A program made the position numbers and the translations under genes. The notes under the pieces are model-generated. The model worked only from the letters and a program-made list of their open reading frames with translations. It was not told the DNA's origin and did not search any database. 64,000 nucleotides of DNA from Natronobacillus azotifigens. Its GTDB lineage: Bacteria > Bacillota > Bacilli > Bacillales > Amphibacillaceae. How positions within the stretch are numbered: the stretch's first letter is position 1; every line of letters begins with the position of its first letter. The DNA lies in contig NZ_JAPRAT010000013.1 of the NCBI RefSeq assembly GCF_026805325.1, forward strand, positions 25,789 through 89,788. The letters run 5' to 3'. Positions 53,291-60,488 of this stretch are shown here, one piece after another.

Positions 53291-53887
53291 ATGGGGAGAA
53301 AACCACGTCAATGGATACCAAGTTTGTTTTATCATGTAGGATCAAGAGGTAATCGTCGTGAACCACTGTACAACGATCAAGAGGACTATCAAATTTTCTT
53401 TTATATTATGAAACAAGTCTATGAAAAACATCCTTTTGAACTTGCTTCGTATTGCTTGATGACTAATCATTATCACCTGCAAATCCGTTCAATGGAAGTG
53501 CCACTATCGAACATTATAGGAAGAATCAATAAACGATACGCTGATTATTTTAATAAAAAAAATGAGAGTTCTGGCCATCTGTTCGAGAAACGCTTTTTTG
53601 ATAGCGTGATTAATACAGAAGAAGGAATGCTGAAGATTAGTCAGTACATTCACTTAAATCCAAAGAATGCACAGATCGTTAGTTCTCCCCATGATTATCC
53701 TTACAGCAGTTACTCTACTATTCTTGATCCACAACAATCACATCTACAAAAATATCGAATGCCATACCTTAATAGTTCTCTCCTATTAAACTACTTTCCA
53801 GGCGTTTCACACGAAGAAAAAGTTCGTGCCTATCAAAATTATGTGGAGGGTTCCGGTGCCTGTCACCGCCCGAATTATGTCGAATGA
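53291..53887 (+). CDS. REP-associated tyrosine transposase (RAYT, Y1/IS200-like)
   Basis: The 198-residue protein has the Y1 transposase pattern of the TnpA-REP group: FYHVGSRGNRREPLYNDQED, the HUH motif in MTNHYHLQI (about 56-64), INKRYADYFNKKNESSGHLF and the catalytic Tyr in SQYIHLNPK (about 123). RAYTs nick at REP hairpins and are held to spread REPs in trans. It lies between two directly repeated REP copies, and its own last residues, GACHRPNYVE, are encoded by the right copy. GTGAGGT lies ahead of the ATG. It is the only transposase frame in the window that looks intact. Confidence 0.92.
   Translation: MGRKPRQWIPSLFYHVGSRGNRREPLYNDQEDYQIFFYIMKQVYEKHPFELASYCLMTNHYHLQIRSMEVPLSNIIGRINKRYADYFNKKNESSGHLFEKRFFDSVINTEEGMLKISQYIHLNPKNAQIVSSPHDYPYSSYSTILDPQQSHLQKYRMPYLNSSLLLNYFPGVSHEEKVRAYQNYVEGSGACHRPNYVE
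53855..53885 (+). repeat. REP-like repeat copy 14 (3' end of RAYT gene)
   Basis: A consensus copy lies inside the end of the RAYT gene and supplies its last ten codons and the T of the TGA stop. Confidence 0.92.
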
Positions 53888-53992
53888 GTTGGCAGTTTTA
53901 GTCTTTGACCGAGATGCAATACCTCCCGAATGATTTAACGAAATTCGTTAATAATGGAATTCGATTGAACTAGATGTCCACTTGATTGTTTC

Positions 53993-54631
53993 CTAGTTGT
54001 TCAATAACATAAATGTATTTCTATGATAATCAAGGATACCTTCCCGTTGCATTGCACCTAATTCCCGAGAAAGCGCACTACGGTCAACTTGCAAATACCT
54101 TGCCATCTCCTCCCTTGAATAGGGTATGGTAATTTTTCCATCAACAAGCTTCTCTTGTTTTTGTAGGAAATAAAGAATACGTTCACGTAATCGTCGGCAT
54201 CCAAGCAGATCTACCCGTTCCATTAGTTTTTGATTTTGTTGCATCGATTGCTTTAGTAATTGTTTGTATATATAACTTCTTAAATGACATTTTTTTGAGA
54301 AATTTGCTTGCTCAAACAAGAGAATTCGTACTGATCTTTTTACAGAAAAAGTATGTTCTTCCGTTAAGCCGAGTTGCTCAGGCCAAATAAGATCCTCCTT
54401 CTCAACGGAAGCTATAATAAAATATTCTCCAAGTGCATCATGTTTTTCTATAAAAAGGTGACCAGCAAGAATAAGACCAATTTTAGCGTGAAATAAATCT
54501 ATATTCAGGCACGTGTCGGCTGGGAATTCAACGACAGTTAATTTCAAACAGTTCATCGCTTTTTGAAGTTCATGATCAGTTAATTCACAAAAAAAGGATA
54601 GATCTCTTAAACAAGTAAGTGAAGTTTGCAT
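53993..54631 (-). CDS. Crp/Fnr-family transcription regulator
   Basis: The 212-residue protein has an N-terminal cyclic-nucleotide-binding-like fold (FFCELTDHELQKAM, GLILAGHLFIEKHD) and a C-terminal winged helix (YSREEMARYLQVDRSALSREL). It has Cys residues at the start and in the middle but no clear Fnr-type cluster motif. It is divergent from the cupin-methyltransferase genes and probably controls them. A palindrome TGTTGC-N4-GCAACA lies just before its start. Confidence 0.88.
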   Translation of the reverse strand: MQTSLTCLRDLSFFCELTDHELQKAMNCLKLTVVEFPADTCLNIDLFHAKIGLILAGHLFIEKHDALGEYFIIASVEKEDLIWPEQLGLTEEHTFSVKRSVRILLFEQANFSKKCHLRSYIYKQLLKQSMQQNQKLMERVDLLGCRRLRERILYFLQKQEKLVDGKITIPYSREEMARYLQVDRSALSRELGAMQREGILDYHRNTFMLLNN

Positions 54632-54644
54632 TTTTTCACCTCAA

Positions 54645-54660
54645 TGTTGCATAGGCAACA
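54645..54660. promoter_or_regulatory. Palindrome, candidate operator of the Crp/Fnr-type regulator
   Basis: TGTTGCATAGGCAACA is a perfect 6+4+6 inverted repeat, the size and symmetry expected for a Crp/Fnr dimer. It is 13 bp upstream of the regulator's start codon, within the divergent gap, which suits self-control. Confidence 0.6.
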
Positions 54661-54699
54661 GAATTTTTTGGGATTCCATGTTACAGTTACAGATGATAT

Positions 54700-54714
54700 T
54701 GAGAATGATTATCA
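54700..54714. promoter_or_regulatory. Fur-box-like site ahead of the cupin-methyltransferase operon
   Basis: TGAGAATGATTATCA matches the 7-1-7 Fur box TGATAATNATTATCA at all but one position. It lies 53 bp upstream of the cupin gene. Iron-dependent control is inference; Fur, PerR and Zur boxes are alike. Confidence 0.7.
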
Positions 54715-54766
54715 CTGTATAACAAGTATAGATAACTTTCTATTAAATGACAAGGAGGTGTGGTGA

Positions 54767-55435
54767 TTGAGAGATTTACCAATAGGTCAAGTTTTTGATT
54801 GGGAAGATGTTGCAATAGCAATGCCTGATCAAATTATTAGTAGTGCGATTGCTGAAAACGACCAGTTTGACTTTACTGTATTTGGTTTTGGTGCGGGAGA
54901 GTCAATTAGTACAGAAATTGTGAATACAAGCAAATTAATTTATGTTTTGTCAGGACAGCTCATGATAGAGCATGGAGATCGATTATCTCTACTCGAAGTA
55001 GGAGAGCTGCTTTTTCTTGAGGAAGGGGTACGCCACGCAATTGAGGCAAAGACTCACACTGTTTTTCAACAAATTCATATCTATCAAAAGGAGGAAAAAT
55101 ATATGATTAATAAAATTCCACATAACGAAACAATGAACCTAGCAGATCAAATAGACGTGTTACCAAACAAAAAGGCTAGTAAAGCTTTGGTGCAAAGAAA
55201 AGATTTAACGTTAACATTATTTGCGCTAGATGCAGGTCAACAAATCGCAAAGCATACAGCTACAGGTGATGCACTTGTTCAGATTTTAGAAGGAGAGGCG
55301 GGAATCACCATTGATGAAAAGGATTTTGTTGTAAGAGCGGGTGAAAGTATTGTTATGCCGGCAGAAATTCCACATGCATTGGAAGCTATAACTGCATTCA
55401 AGATGTTATTAACGGTTGTGAAGGCTAGTGAGTGA
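54767..55435 (+). CDS. Two-domain cupin protein with internal start site
   Basis: The 222-residue protein has two cupin barrels: residues 1-107 (FGAGESISTE, VLSGQLMIEHGDRL, LLFLEEGVRHAIEA) and 112-222 (DAGQQIAKHTATGDALVQIL, ESIVMPAEIPHALEA). The second keeps His residues for a metal site; the first has fewer. The start is TTG with AAGGAGG upstream. Within the gene, AAGGAGG (55088-55094) and an ATG at 55101 could start a separate 111-residue product made of the second barrel alone. The end overlaps the methyltransferase gene. Role unknown; a sensor or small enzyme under iron/Crp-type control is possible. Confidence 0.82.
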   Translation: MRDLPIGQVFDWEDVAIAMPDQIISSAIAENDQFDFTVFGFGAGESISTEIVNTSKLIYVLSGQLMIEHGDRLSLLEVGELLFLEEGVRHAIEAKTHTVFQQIHIYQKEEKYMINKIPHNETMNLADQIDVLPNKKASKALVQRKDLTLTLFALDAGQQIAKHTATGDALVQILEGEAGITIDEKDFVVRAGESIVMPAEIPHALEAITAFKMLLTVVKASE

Positions 55436-56195
55436 GAAAAGGATGCATGAAGCAGGTCATACATTTTTAGCAAAGTTGGGAAAGACACGGTTGCGTCCGG
55501 GAGGTATTCAGGCAACCGATTGGTTGTTTGATCATGTTGATTTTTCCTCGGATATGAGTGTTTTAGAGGTAGCTTGTAATCAATGTACAAACGCAATAGA
55601 ACTTGTTCGTAAGACGGGTTGTTCGATCACCGCTGTCGATTTAGATGCTAAAGTTATTGATATTGCAAAAGATCGTGTTGCCAAAGCTGGATTAACGGAA
55701 AAAATTCATGTCGAGCAAGCAAATGCTTTAAATTTACCATACCAAGATAATTCGTTTGACCTTGTCATTAACGAAGCGATGTTGACCATGCTTGGAGATA
55801 AACAAAAGACGAAAGCCGTATCTGAATATTATCGGGTCTTAAAGCCAGAGGGAATGTTGTTGACACATGACGTCCGCCTAACAAGTGCTAAAGCGAGAGC
55901 TGTTGTTACAGGGTTGCAAAAAGCAATTCACGTACCTGCTAAGCCTTATGATGAGAGGGGTTGGAAGGAGTTATTTGTTCGAGCAAACTTTGTTGAGTTG
56001 GATGTATTAACTGGTCCGATGTCATTAATGAATCCTATTGGAATGATTCGCGATGAAGGTTTGTTTAGTACAATGAAGATTTTTCGAAATGGAATGATGA
56101 AAAGTGAAAATCGTCCTTACTTTAAACAAATGTTTCGCTTCTTTCAGTCAAATAAAAAAGACTTAGGATTTATCGCAATCGTCGGAATAAAATAG
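55428..56195 (+). CDS. Class I SAM-dependent methyltransferase
   Basis: The 255-residue protein has the Methyltransf_11 pattern: motif I SVLEVACNQCTNAIELV (the usual Gly-rich stretch is changed to Ala-Cys-Asn), acidic ITAVDLDAKVI, QANALNLPYQDNSFD and LVINEAMLTML, then YRVLKPEGMLLTHD. The substrate is unknown. The GTG at 55428 overlaps the cupin gene, so the two are coupled; an ATG at 55443 is an alternative. A REP follows two bases after the stop. Confidence 0.85.
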   Translation: MSEKRMHEAGHTFLAKLGKTRLRPGGIQATDWLFDHVDFSSDMSVLEVACNQCTNAIELVRKTGCSITAVDLDAKVIDIAKDRVAKAGLTEKIHVEQANALNLPYQDNSFDLVINEAMLTMLGDKQKTKAVSEYYRVLKPEGMLLTHDVRLTSAKARAVVTGLQKAIHVPAKPYDERGWKELFVRANFVELDVLTGPMSLMNPIGMIRDEGLFSTMKIFRNGMMKSENRPYFKQMFRFFQSNKKDLGFIAIVGIK

Positions 56196-56196
56196 C

Positions 56197-56227
56197 GGTG
56201 CCTGTCACCGCCCGATTTTTGTCGAAA
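56197..56227 (+). repeat. REP-like repeat copy 15
   Basis: The tail variant is GCCCGATTTTTGTCGAAA. It begins two bases after the methyltransferase stop, in the sense direction. Confidence 0.9.
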
Positions 56228-56241
56228 AAAATAAGTTAGGA

Positions 56242-56283
56242 CGCTTTTTGTAGTATTACGTTTGCTATGAAAAGCGTTTTTTT
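56242..56283 (+). terminator. Terminator of the cupin-methyltransferase operon
   Basis: CGCTTTTTGTAG pairs with CTATGAAAAGCG (one G-U pair) around an 11-base loop and is followed by seven T. It lies just past REP copy 15. Confidence 0.85.
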
Positions 56284-56429
56284 GGTTGGAAAATAATAAA
56301 CCTTATTAGCTGTGAATAGCTTTTCGAACCCAAATATAGTTACGTTCATTTCCGAGCGCCAATAACTAGGCAACTTCATGAAGTAATCTACGATAAGTCA
56401 TCATTGGTTCACAAGCTAACCGTGAGCCC

Positions 56430-56587
56430 TTTATCCCGGAGCAACCGTACGTATGAATCCCACTTCTAAACAAAAAGAAAAATAATATCTATCATAGTGG
56501 GATAATGGACGCTACCATCCCGAATGGTTTAGATAATAATCAGTGAAAAAAAACCTAAAACCCGCACTGATTGAAGTTTCCCTTTAT
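56430..56587 (+). mobile_element. TTTAT-flanked two-hairpin element, copy B
   Basis: The element is 56435-56582, again exactly 148 bp, with TTTAT at 56430-56434 and 56583-56587. It shares the ends CCCGGAGCAACCGT and CTGATTGAAGTTTCC with copy A. Stem 1 is partly eroded and stem 2 has an A-run in place of the G-run. The matching length and flanks in copies A and B define the element's limits. Confidence 0.9.
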
Positions 56588-56754
56588 CTCGATTGATTCG
56601 CTACAGTTGCTACGTTTTTAACAGGAGTTCTGCAATTTTTCTAAGTGTAGAGCTACTGTATATAAGTAGTCTTTTTTAAAAAAATATATGCGGTTTACGG
56701 AGAGGATATCCATGCATAATTTACATATTATTTGTTAAAAACCGGACTTTTAAA

Positions 56755-56767
56755 TGAAGCGCTTACA
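56755..56767. promoter_or_regulatory. cre-like site ahead of the esterase gene
   Basis: TGAAGCGCTTACA has the GCGCTTACA half of cre sites and is one base shorter than consensus in the left half. It lies 67 bp upstream of the esterase start, suggesting catabolite control of a polysaccharide-related gene. Confidence 0.45.
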
Positions 56768-56833
56768 CATTAACATAATATCTATCAGTGAGTAACTTTC
56801 ATTGAAAACGAACAAATAAGGAGAGGATGAAAA

Positions 56834-58084
56834 ATGTATCAGAAGATAATTGTATTTGTACTTTTAGCTACTGGAGTTATTTTACTATTCGTTGGCTGTC
56901 AGAATGAAGATATTGAACAAAAAGAAGTTGACAATAAAGAGATGGAGTTGGACGAAACGATGTTGACATTACTTACAACTGTTAAACCATACGGTGAAGT
57001 GGTTCATGCTGTTGCAATTGCCTTAGAAAATGAAGTAGATGCAACAGTACTATCAACTGATTCATTTAAAGTAGTGGTAGAAACAGAAGAGGGTCGTAAA
57101 GAGAGAACAATTACTGATATTTATACTAACAATCAGGCGAATACAATAAATCAACCATTACCTGGAGAGTTTTTAATTATTGAACTTGATCCAGATGATA
57201 ATGATGCAGGGACTCTAGTTTATAATGAGGAAGAAGATTATAACGTTAGGAAGGAATTAACTTATTATCTCGAACAACTTGAAGATGTTGAAACTGAACT
57301 TGGACAACGAATAGTAAGTAATAAAGAAAATCTTTTGATTACGAAAGAATATCAGCAACTTGTTACTGATTTCAAATATGATGTTTTCAATTCTGATGCG
57401 GGACAAAATTTAGATTATTATTTGTTTGAGCCAGAGATTGAAGATAACGATTCTTACCCTTTAATTTTATTTTTACATGGAAATGGTGAAAGAGGTAATG
57501 GAAACGGAATTAATTTATTGGGTAATGAAGGTGCTATTGTTTGGGCAAGACCTGAACAACAAGCTTTGAATCCTGCTTATGTACTTGCCCCCCAAGCACC
57601 GTTAGATGGTGAAGAATTTTTTATTTGGGGCGATGAGCCTCGCAATAGTTCGGTAAAGGAATTAGTTGATGCCACTATTGAAGCTTATCCAATTGACCGA
57701 GACCGTGTATACGTTGTTGGGATTTCCATGGGGGCGATTGGAACTTGGCGTCTATTAGAGAATTATCCAGGCTTCTTTGCTGCAGCTGTAGCAATTGCGG
57801 GTACAACGAATTATGAGGAAATCGGTGAAGATAATATTGCTCCTGTTGATAAAACTCATTTAGATGCGTATTTTGATGTACCAATTTGGGCTTTCCATGC
57901 TGAAGATGATTTTGTTGTCACACCAGACAATATTAGAGAGTTAAATGAACTAGCTACAGAAGCTGGTATAGAACATTTTCATTATACTGAATATAAAGCA
58001 GAAACGATTATGCCGATGGGACATTTTTCCTGGGTGCCAGCTTTACAAGATGAAGAAATGCTACAATGGCTATTTGAACAATAA
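56834..58084 (+). CDS. Secreted CE1-like esterase lipoprotein
   Basis: The 416-residue protein has a lipobox (LFVGC, Cys at 22), an N-terminal beta domain of ~170 residues and a C-terminal alpha/beta hydrolase: LILFLHGNGERGNG, nucleophile elbow VGISMGAIGTW, an Asp in FHAEDDFVV and the His in MGHFSW. This resembles the PHB-depolymerase/feruloyl-esterase-like group (CE1-type), including enzymes that remove acyl groups from plant polymers. It would act at the cell surface. AAGGAGAGG lies before the ATG. The cre-like site and the nearby sugar loci support a role in hemicellulose use. Confidence 0.82.
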   Translation: MYQKIIVFVLLATGVILLFVGCQNEDIEQKEVDNKEMELDETMLTLLTTVKPYGEVVHAVAIALENEVDATVLSTDSFKVVVETEEGRKERTITDIYTNNQANTINQPLPGEFLIIELDPDDNDAGTLVYNEEEDYNVRKELTYYLEQLEDVETELGQRIVSNKENLLITKEYQQLVTDFKYDVFNSDAGQNLDYYLFEPEIEDNDSYPLILFLHGNGERGNGNGINLLGNEGAIVWARPEQQALNPAYVLAPQAPLDGEEFFIWGDEPRNSSVKELVDATIEAYPIDRDRVYVVGISMGAIGTWRLLENYPGFFAAAVAIAGTTNYEEIGEDNIAPVDKTHLDAYFDVPIWAFHAEDDFVVTPDNIRELNELATEAGIEHFHYTEYKAETIMPMGHFSWVPALQDEEMLQWLFEQ

Positions 58085-58116
58085 AATATAACAATACTAT
58101 TTGAGTACCAATTCAT

Positions 58117-58150
58117 AAAAAAAGAACTGCACATGGTGTAGTTCTTTTTT
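58117..58150. terminator. Bidirectional terminator between esterase and S-box gene
   Basis: AAAAAAAGAACT pairs with AGTTCTTTTTT around GCACATGGTGT, with T-runs on either strand. It separates the esterase from the minus-strand gene at 58156. Confidence 0.88.
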
Positions 58151-58155
58151 CTCAG

Positions 58156-58458
58156 CTATCCATTCCATTTAGTTAACATGTCATTAATCGGAAATCCTTG
58201 TCTCTTTAGTTTAAATTGAATGAAATCCTGTAACGCATGAGGACTTTGTTGTTTTAAGATTTGGACTTTTTGCTTAGATAATTCTAGATGATAATCTCGA
58301 TAGGAATCGTCAATGACAAATAGTTTATACGTTTCATTCCATTCTGATTTAGTAAATTCAAATGTGTAACCATCCTCATACCCGATTAATAATTCTGAAA
58401 CCACCACAACGATTTCTTCAAAAAAACGATTTTCTAATTCTTTCTTGTTTTTTTTCAA
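58156..58458 (-). CDS. Hypothetical 100-aa protein under S-box control
   Basis: The family was not recognised. The protein is soluble and mixed: a charged start (KKNKKELENRFFEEIVVVV), a predicted strand-rich middle (GYEDGYTFEFTKSEWNETYK) and a helical end (HALQDFIQFKLKRQGFPIND). The start is taken as TTG at 58458 because GGGAGTGA lies seven bases upstream. The frame also allows an ATG at 58488 without a site. An S-box riboswitch and terminator lie directly upstream on the same strand, so the gene should be switched on when S-adenosylmethionine is low. This suggests a link to methionine, cysteine or methyl metabolism. Confidence 0.65.
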   Translation of the reverse strand: MKKNKKELENRFFEEIVVVVSELLIGYEDGYTFEFTKSEWNETYKLFVIDDSYRDYHLELSKQKVQILKQQSPHALQDFIQFKLKRQGFPINDMLTKWNG

Positions 58459-58511
58459 GAATGAATCACTCCCTTGGATTATCAACATACATAAAGAGTG
58501 ACGAACAACAA

Positions 58512-58542
58512 AACACCTCTTTCGCAGGATGAAAGAGGTGTT
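58512..58542 (-). terminator. Riboswitch expression-platform terminator
   Basis: On the minus strand, AACACCTCTTTC and GAAAGAGGTGTT pair perfectly (12 bp) around a seven-base loop and are followed by a T-rich run (TTGTTGTT). It lies directly between the S-box aptamer and the 100-aa gene. Confidence 0.85.
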
Positions 58543-58551
58543 AAAAGCCTA

Positions 58552-58660
58552 GTATTAATCATCATCCAAAGCGATTTGCTTTGCTGGTAGGGGCACCTTA
58601 CTTATTGCAGGTTGCCGTGGAGTCATAGAGCCAGTTCTCTCGTCCACTCTTTATAATATA
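58552..58660 (-). ncRNA. SAM-I (S-box) riboswitch
   Basis: The minus strand reads, in order, the S-box core blocks AGAGTGGACGAGAG, ACTGGCTCTATGA, the near-invariant CGGCAACCTGC, AAGGTGCC, CCTACCAGC and a P4-like hairpin AAAGC/GCTTT followed by GGATGATGATT. These follow the RF00162 plan (G-rich P2, GGCAACC, AGGTGC, CCxGC). P1 pairing looks weak. It is followed by a terminator, giving a transcriptional OFF switch when SAM binds. The controlled gene is an unknown 100-aa protein. Confidence 0.85.
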
Positions 58661-58673
58661 TGTTGTTAAAAAT

Positions 58674-58682
58674 ATCATACCA
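58674..58682 (-). promoter_or_regulatory. Extended -10 promoter ahead of the S-box
   Basis: On the minus strand, TGGTATGAT is an extended -10 element (TGnTATAAT-like) ending 14 bases before the aptamer. A clear -35 partner is not seen at 17 bases. Confidence 0.45.
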
Positions 58683-58880
58683 TACGTTGTAAAAAAATTC
58701 TAGTGTTGAAGTAAGAAACTATCGAAAATTTTGTCGTTTTTTGGAAAACGAAAATAAACAAACAATTCCATAAATATGTTAAAATAACTATATAATATCA
58801 TAAAAAAATAAATTCATAGATTATAGAATGAAAATTTTGTTCAAATAAATAGAAAATTCTCTAAATTGAGGAGGGTTGAG

Positions 58881-60158
58881 ATGACAAGCAATTTGTTTAA
58901 TTCTGTTGGTCTCGAAATTAGACTTAACCGAGAAGAAGCTAGTATGCCTTGTAGAGAAACAGCTATTATTGAGGAGGCTAGCATTAGAAATATACAACAA
59001 TCGAAAGAAGTTGCGAAATACCTAGGTAATGGACGCGATAATAGTGCACATCAGCTTAACAATCAACAGATATTTGAAATGTGTAATGAATGGTTTAAGT
59101 TTATTTTACGAGGTAAAATAAAGGAAGTAGAGGAATTTCTGCCAATTATTGAAAATAATAAGGATAAGATTCAAGCTATAGGTTTCTCTAGAATGATAGA
59201 TGTTCATATGCTTAGTTATTATGTTCAAAAAAAAATGACTGATAAAGCAAAGATTCAGTATGAGACATTACAACATCTTTTTTCTAGTCTGAAGGGAACG
59301 GAAATTTACTATTGGTTTAAATTCTCTGGAGATTATTATTATTTTTTGGTTGCCTATAGTGACGCACAAAATGCCTATGTACAAGCAGAGAAAATGATAG
59401 AGCATGACATTGGTATTGATATTGAAGAAGAGATGGATTTATATTACCTTAGGGCTTTGACGGCAAGTAGACTAAAAAAAACCCATATTTGCTTTTCTTA
59501 CGCCGAAAAAGCGTTAACTTATTATGATAAAGAACTGCATTTAGTTCGAATTGCTGAATGTCACATTTTACTTGGTATCGCATATGTAAGAATTGGTGAA
59601 CCAATTAATGCCAAAGAACATTATTTTACTGCATTAGAAATTGGCGAGCGTTTGAACAGTAGATATATATTAGATTTATGTAATCAGAATCTTGGAAGGC
59701 TTGCTGATAAAACGCTTGATTATAAAAATGCTGTATACTATTATACTAAATGTTATCAATCTCATAAAAATTCTGATAATGAAGAAGAATTAATTCCGAT
59801 TTCTAGTCTAATGAAAGCCCATTACGAACAAGGAGATTTGAAAACTGCTGAAAAATGGTTGCAAAAAGGTATTAATTTAAGTGAAAAATTAAAATTTAGT
59901 AATTCAATTTATTTATATGAATTTCGGGTTTATTATCATTTAATTAAAGGCTTTGACGATTCTTTTGAGTCTTTGATGCTTAACGAAGTTATTCCGTTTT
60001 TACAACGTAGAAAGTTATTATATGAAGAGCATATATATTTAAAGATTTTAGCAGATTATTATTTTTTTGAAGCAAAGAAATACAAGCTATCTGCTAATTG
60101 TTATAATGATGCACTTCATAGTTTAGCTAAACTTAAAAGAAAGAAGGTGATTTCATGA
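58881..60158 (+). CDS. Rap-like TPR receptor (RRNPP-type)
   Basis: The 425-residue, soluble, all-helical protein has tandem TPR motifs from about residue 120 to the end (SDAQNAYVQAEKMIEH; KTHICFSYAEKALTYYDKEL; ECHILLGIAYVRIGEPINAK; LGRLADKTLDYKNAVYYY; GDLKTAEKWLQKGINLSEKL). The N-terminal block (QIFEMCNEWFKFILRGKIKEVEEF) recalls the three-helix bundle of Rap proteins; no helix-turn-helix is visible. Length suits the RRNPP group, in which TPR receptors bind re-imported signal peptides. Its end overlaps the start of a 53-residue secreted-peptide gene, the usual rap-phr layout. Start 58881 has GAGGAGGG at good spacing; a TTG at 58866 is less likely. Confidence 0.85.
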   Translation: MTSNLFNSVGLEIRLNREEASMPCRETAIIEEASIRNIQQSKEVAKYLGNGRDNSAHQLNNQQIFEMCNEWFKFILRGKIKEVEEFLPIIENNKDKIQAIGFSRMIDVHMLSYYVQKKMTDKAKIQYETLQHLFSSLKGTEIYYWFKFSGDYYYFLVAYSDAQNAYVQAEKMIEHDIGIDIEEEMDLYYLRALTASRLKKTHICFSYAEKALTYYDKELHLVRIAECHILLGIAYVRIGEPINAKEHYFTALEIGERLNSRYILDLCNQNLGRLADKTLDYKNAVYYYTKCYQSHKNSDNEEELIPISSLMKAHYEQGDLKTAEKWLQKGINLSEKLKFSNSIYLYEFRVYYHLIKGFDDSFESLMLNEVIPFLQRRKLLYEEHIYLKILADYYFFEAKKYKLSANCYNDALHSLAKLKRKKVIS

Positions 60159-60316
60159 AACAATTAAGAAAATTGATGGTGATGGCCTTGTTAACTGTTT
60201 TCGTAATATCAACATCTATGACTTTTGAAACTGTAAAGCCAGTTGCAAACGAGGATAGTTCATATGTAATATCTCCATTCAACCACAAAGAACCTGGTCC
60301 TAAACCAACAAATTAA
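60155..60316 (+). CDS. Phr-like exported signal peptide precursor (53 aa)
   Basis: The frame starts at ATG 60155 and overlaps the receptor gene's stop (ATGA). AAGGTG lies six bases upstream. The precursor has a Sec-type signal: MKQLRKLMVMALLTVFVIS, a basic tip and hydrophobic core, then a polar tail ending NHKEPGPKPTN. This is the plan of Phr and NprX precursors: an exported pro-peptide whose C-terminal few residues are cut to a 5-10-residue signal that returns through an oligopeptide permease to bind the TPR receptor. The mature form is not known; a Pro-rich piece from the EPGPKPTN end is most likely. Confidence 0.85.
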   Translation: MKQLRKLMVMALLTVFVISTSMTFETVKPVANEDSSYVISPFNHKEPGPKPTN

Positions 60317-60332
60317 ACTAAGGTGGTAAGAG

Positions 60333-60372
60333 AACGAATCCCCCTTTTTCATTTGAAAAAGGGGGATTCGTT
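60333..60372 (+). terminator. Terminator of the receptor-peptide operon
   Basis: AACGAATCCCCCTTTTTCA and TGAAAAAGGGGGATTCGTT pair perfectly around a very short loop, followed by TGTTCTTT. It ends the two-gene unit 17 bp after the peptide gene. Confidence 0.92.
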
Positions 60373-60382
60373 TGTTCTTTCG

Positions 60383-60413
60383 GGTGCCTGTCACATCCCG
60401 TTTTTTGTCGGTT
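60383..60413 (+). repeat. REP-like repeat copy 16
   Basis: The hairpin is followed by a changed tail (ATCCCGTTTTTTGTCGG). It lies after the receptor-peptide terminator and not at a stop codon, unlike most copies. Confidence 0.8.
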
Positions 60414-60488
60414 AATCTTTATTGTGACGAAAACTTGCGCAAGACTGCTGCTTCAAAACCTAACCCCCCTAATAATTAAAGTGTCCGT

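Noticed and set aside
19015..60413. Short near-identical repeats as a CRISPR array
   Set aside because: The copies are scattered over 41 kb on both strands at gene ends, with no regular spacers and no cas genes.
19015..60413. REP hairpins as terminators
   Set aside because: The 4-bp GGTG/CACC stem is weak and has no T-tract; true terminators often lie just after the repeat.
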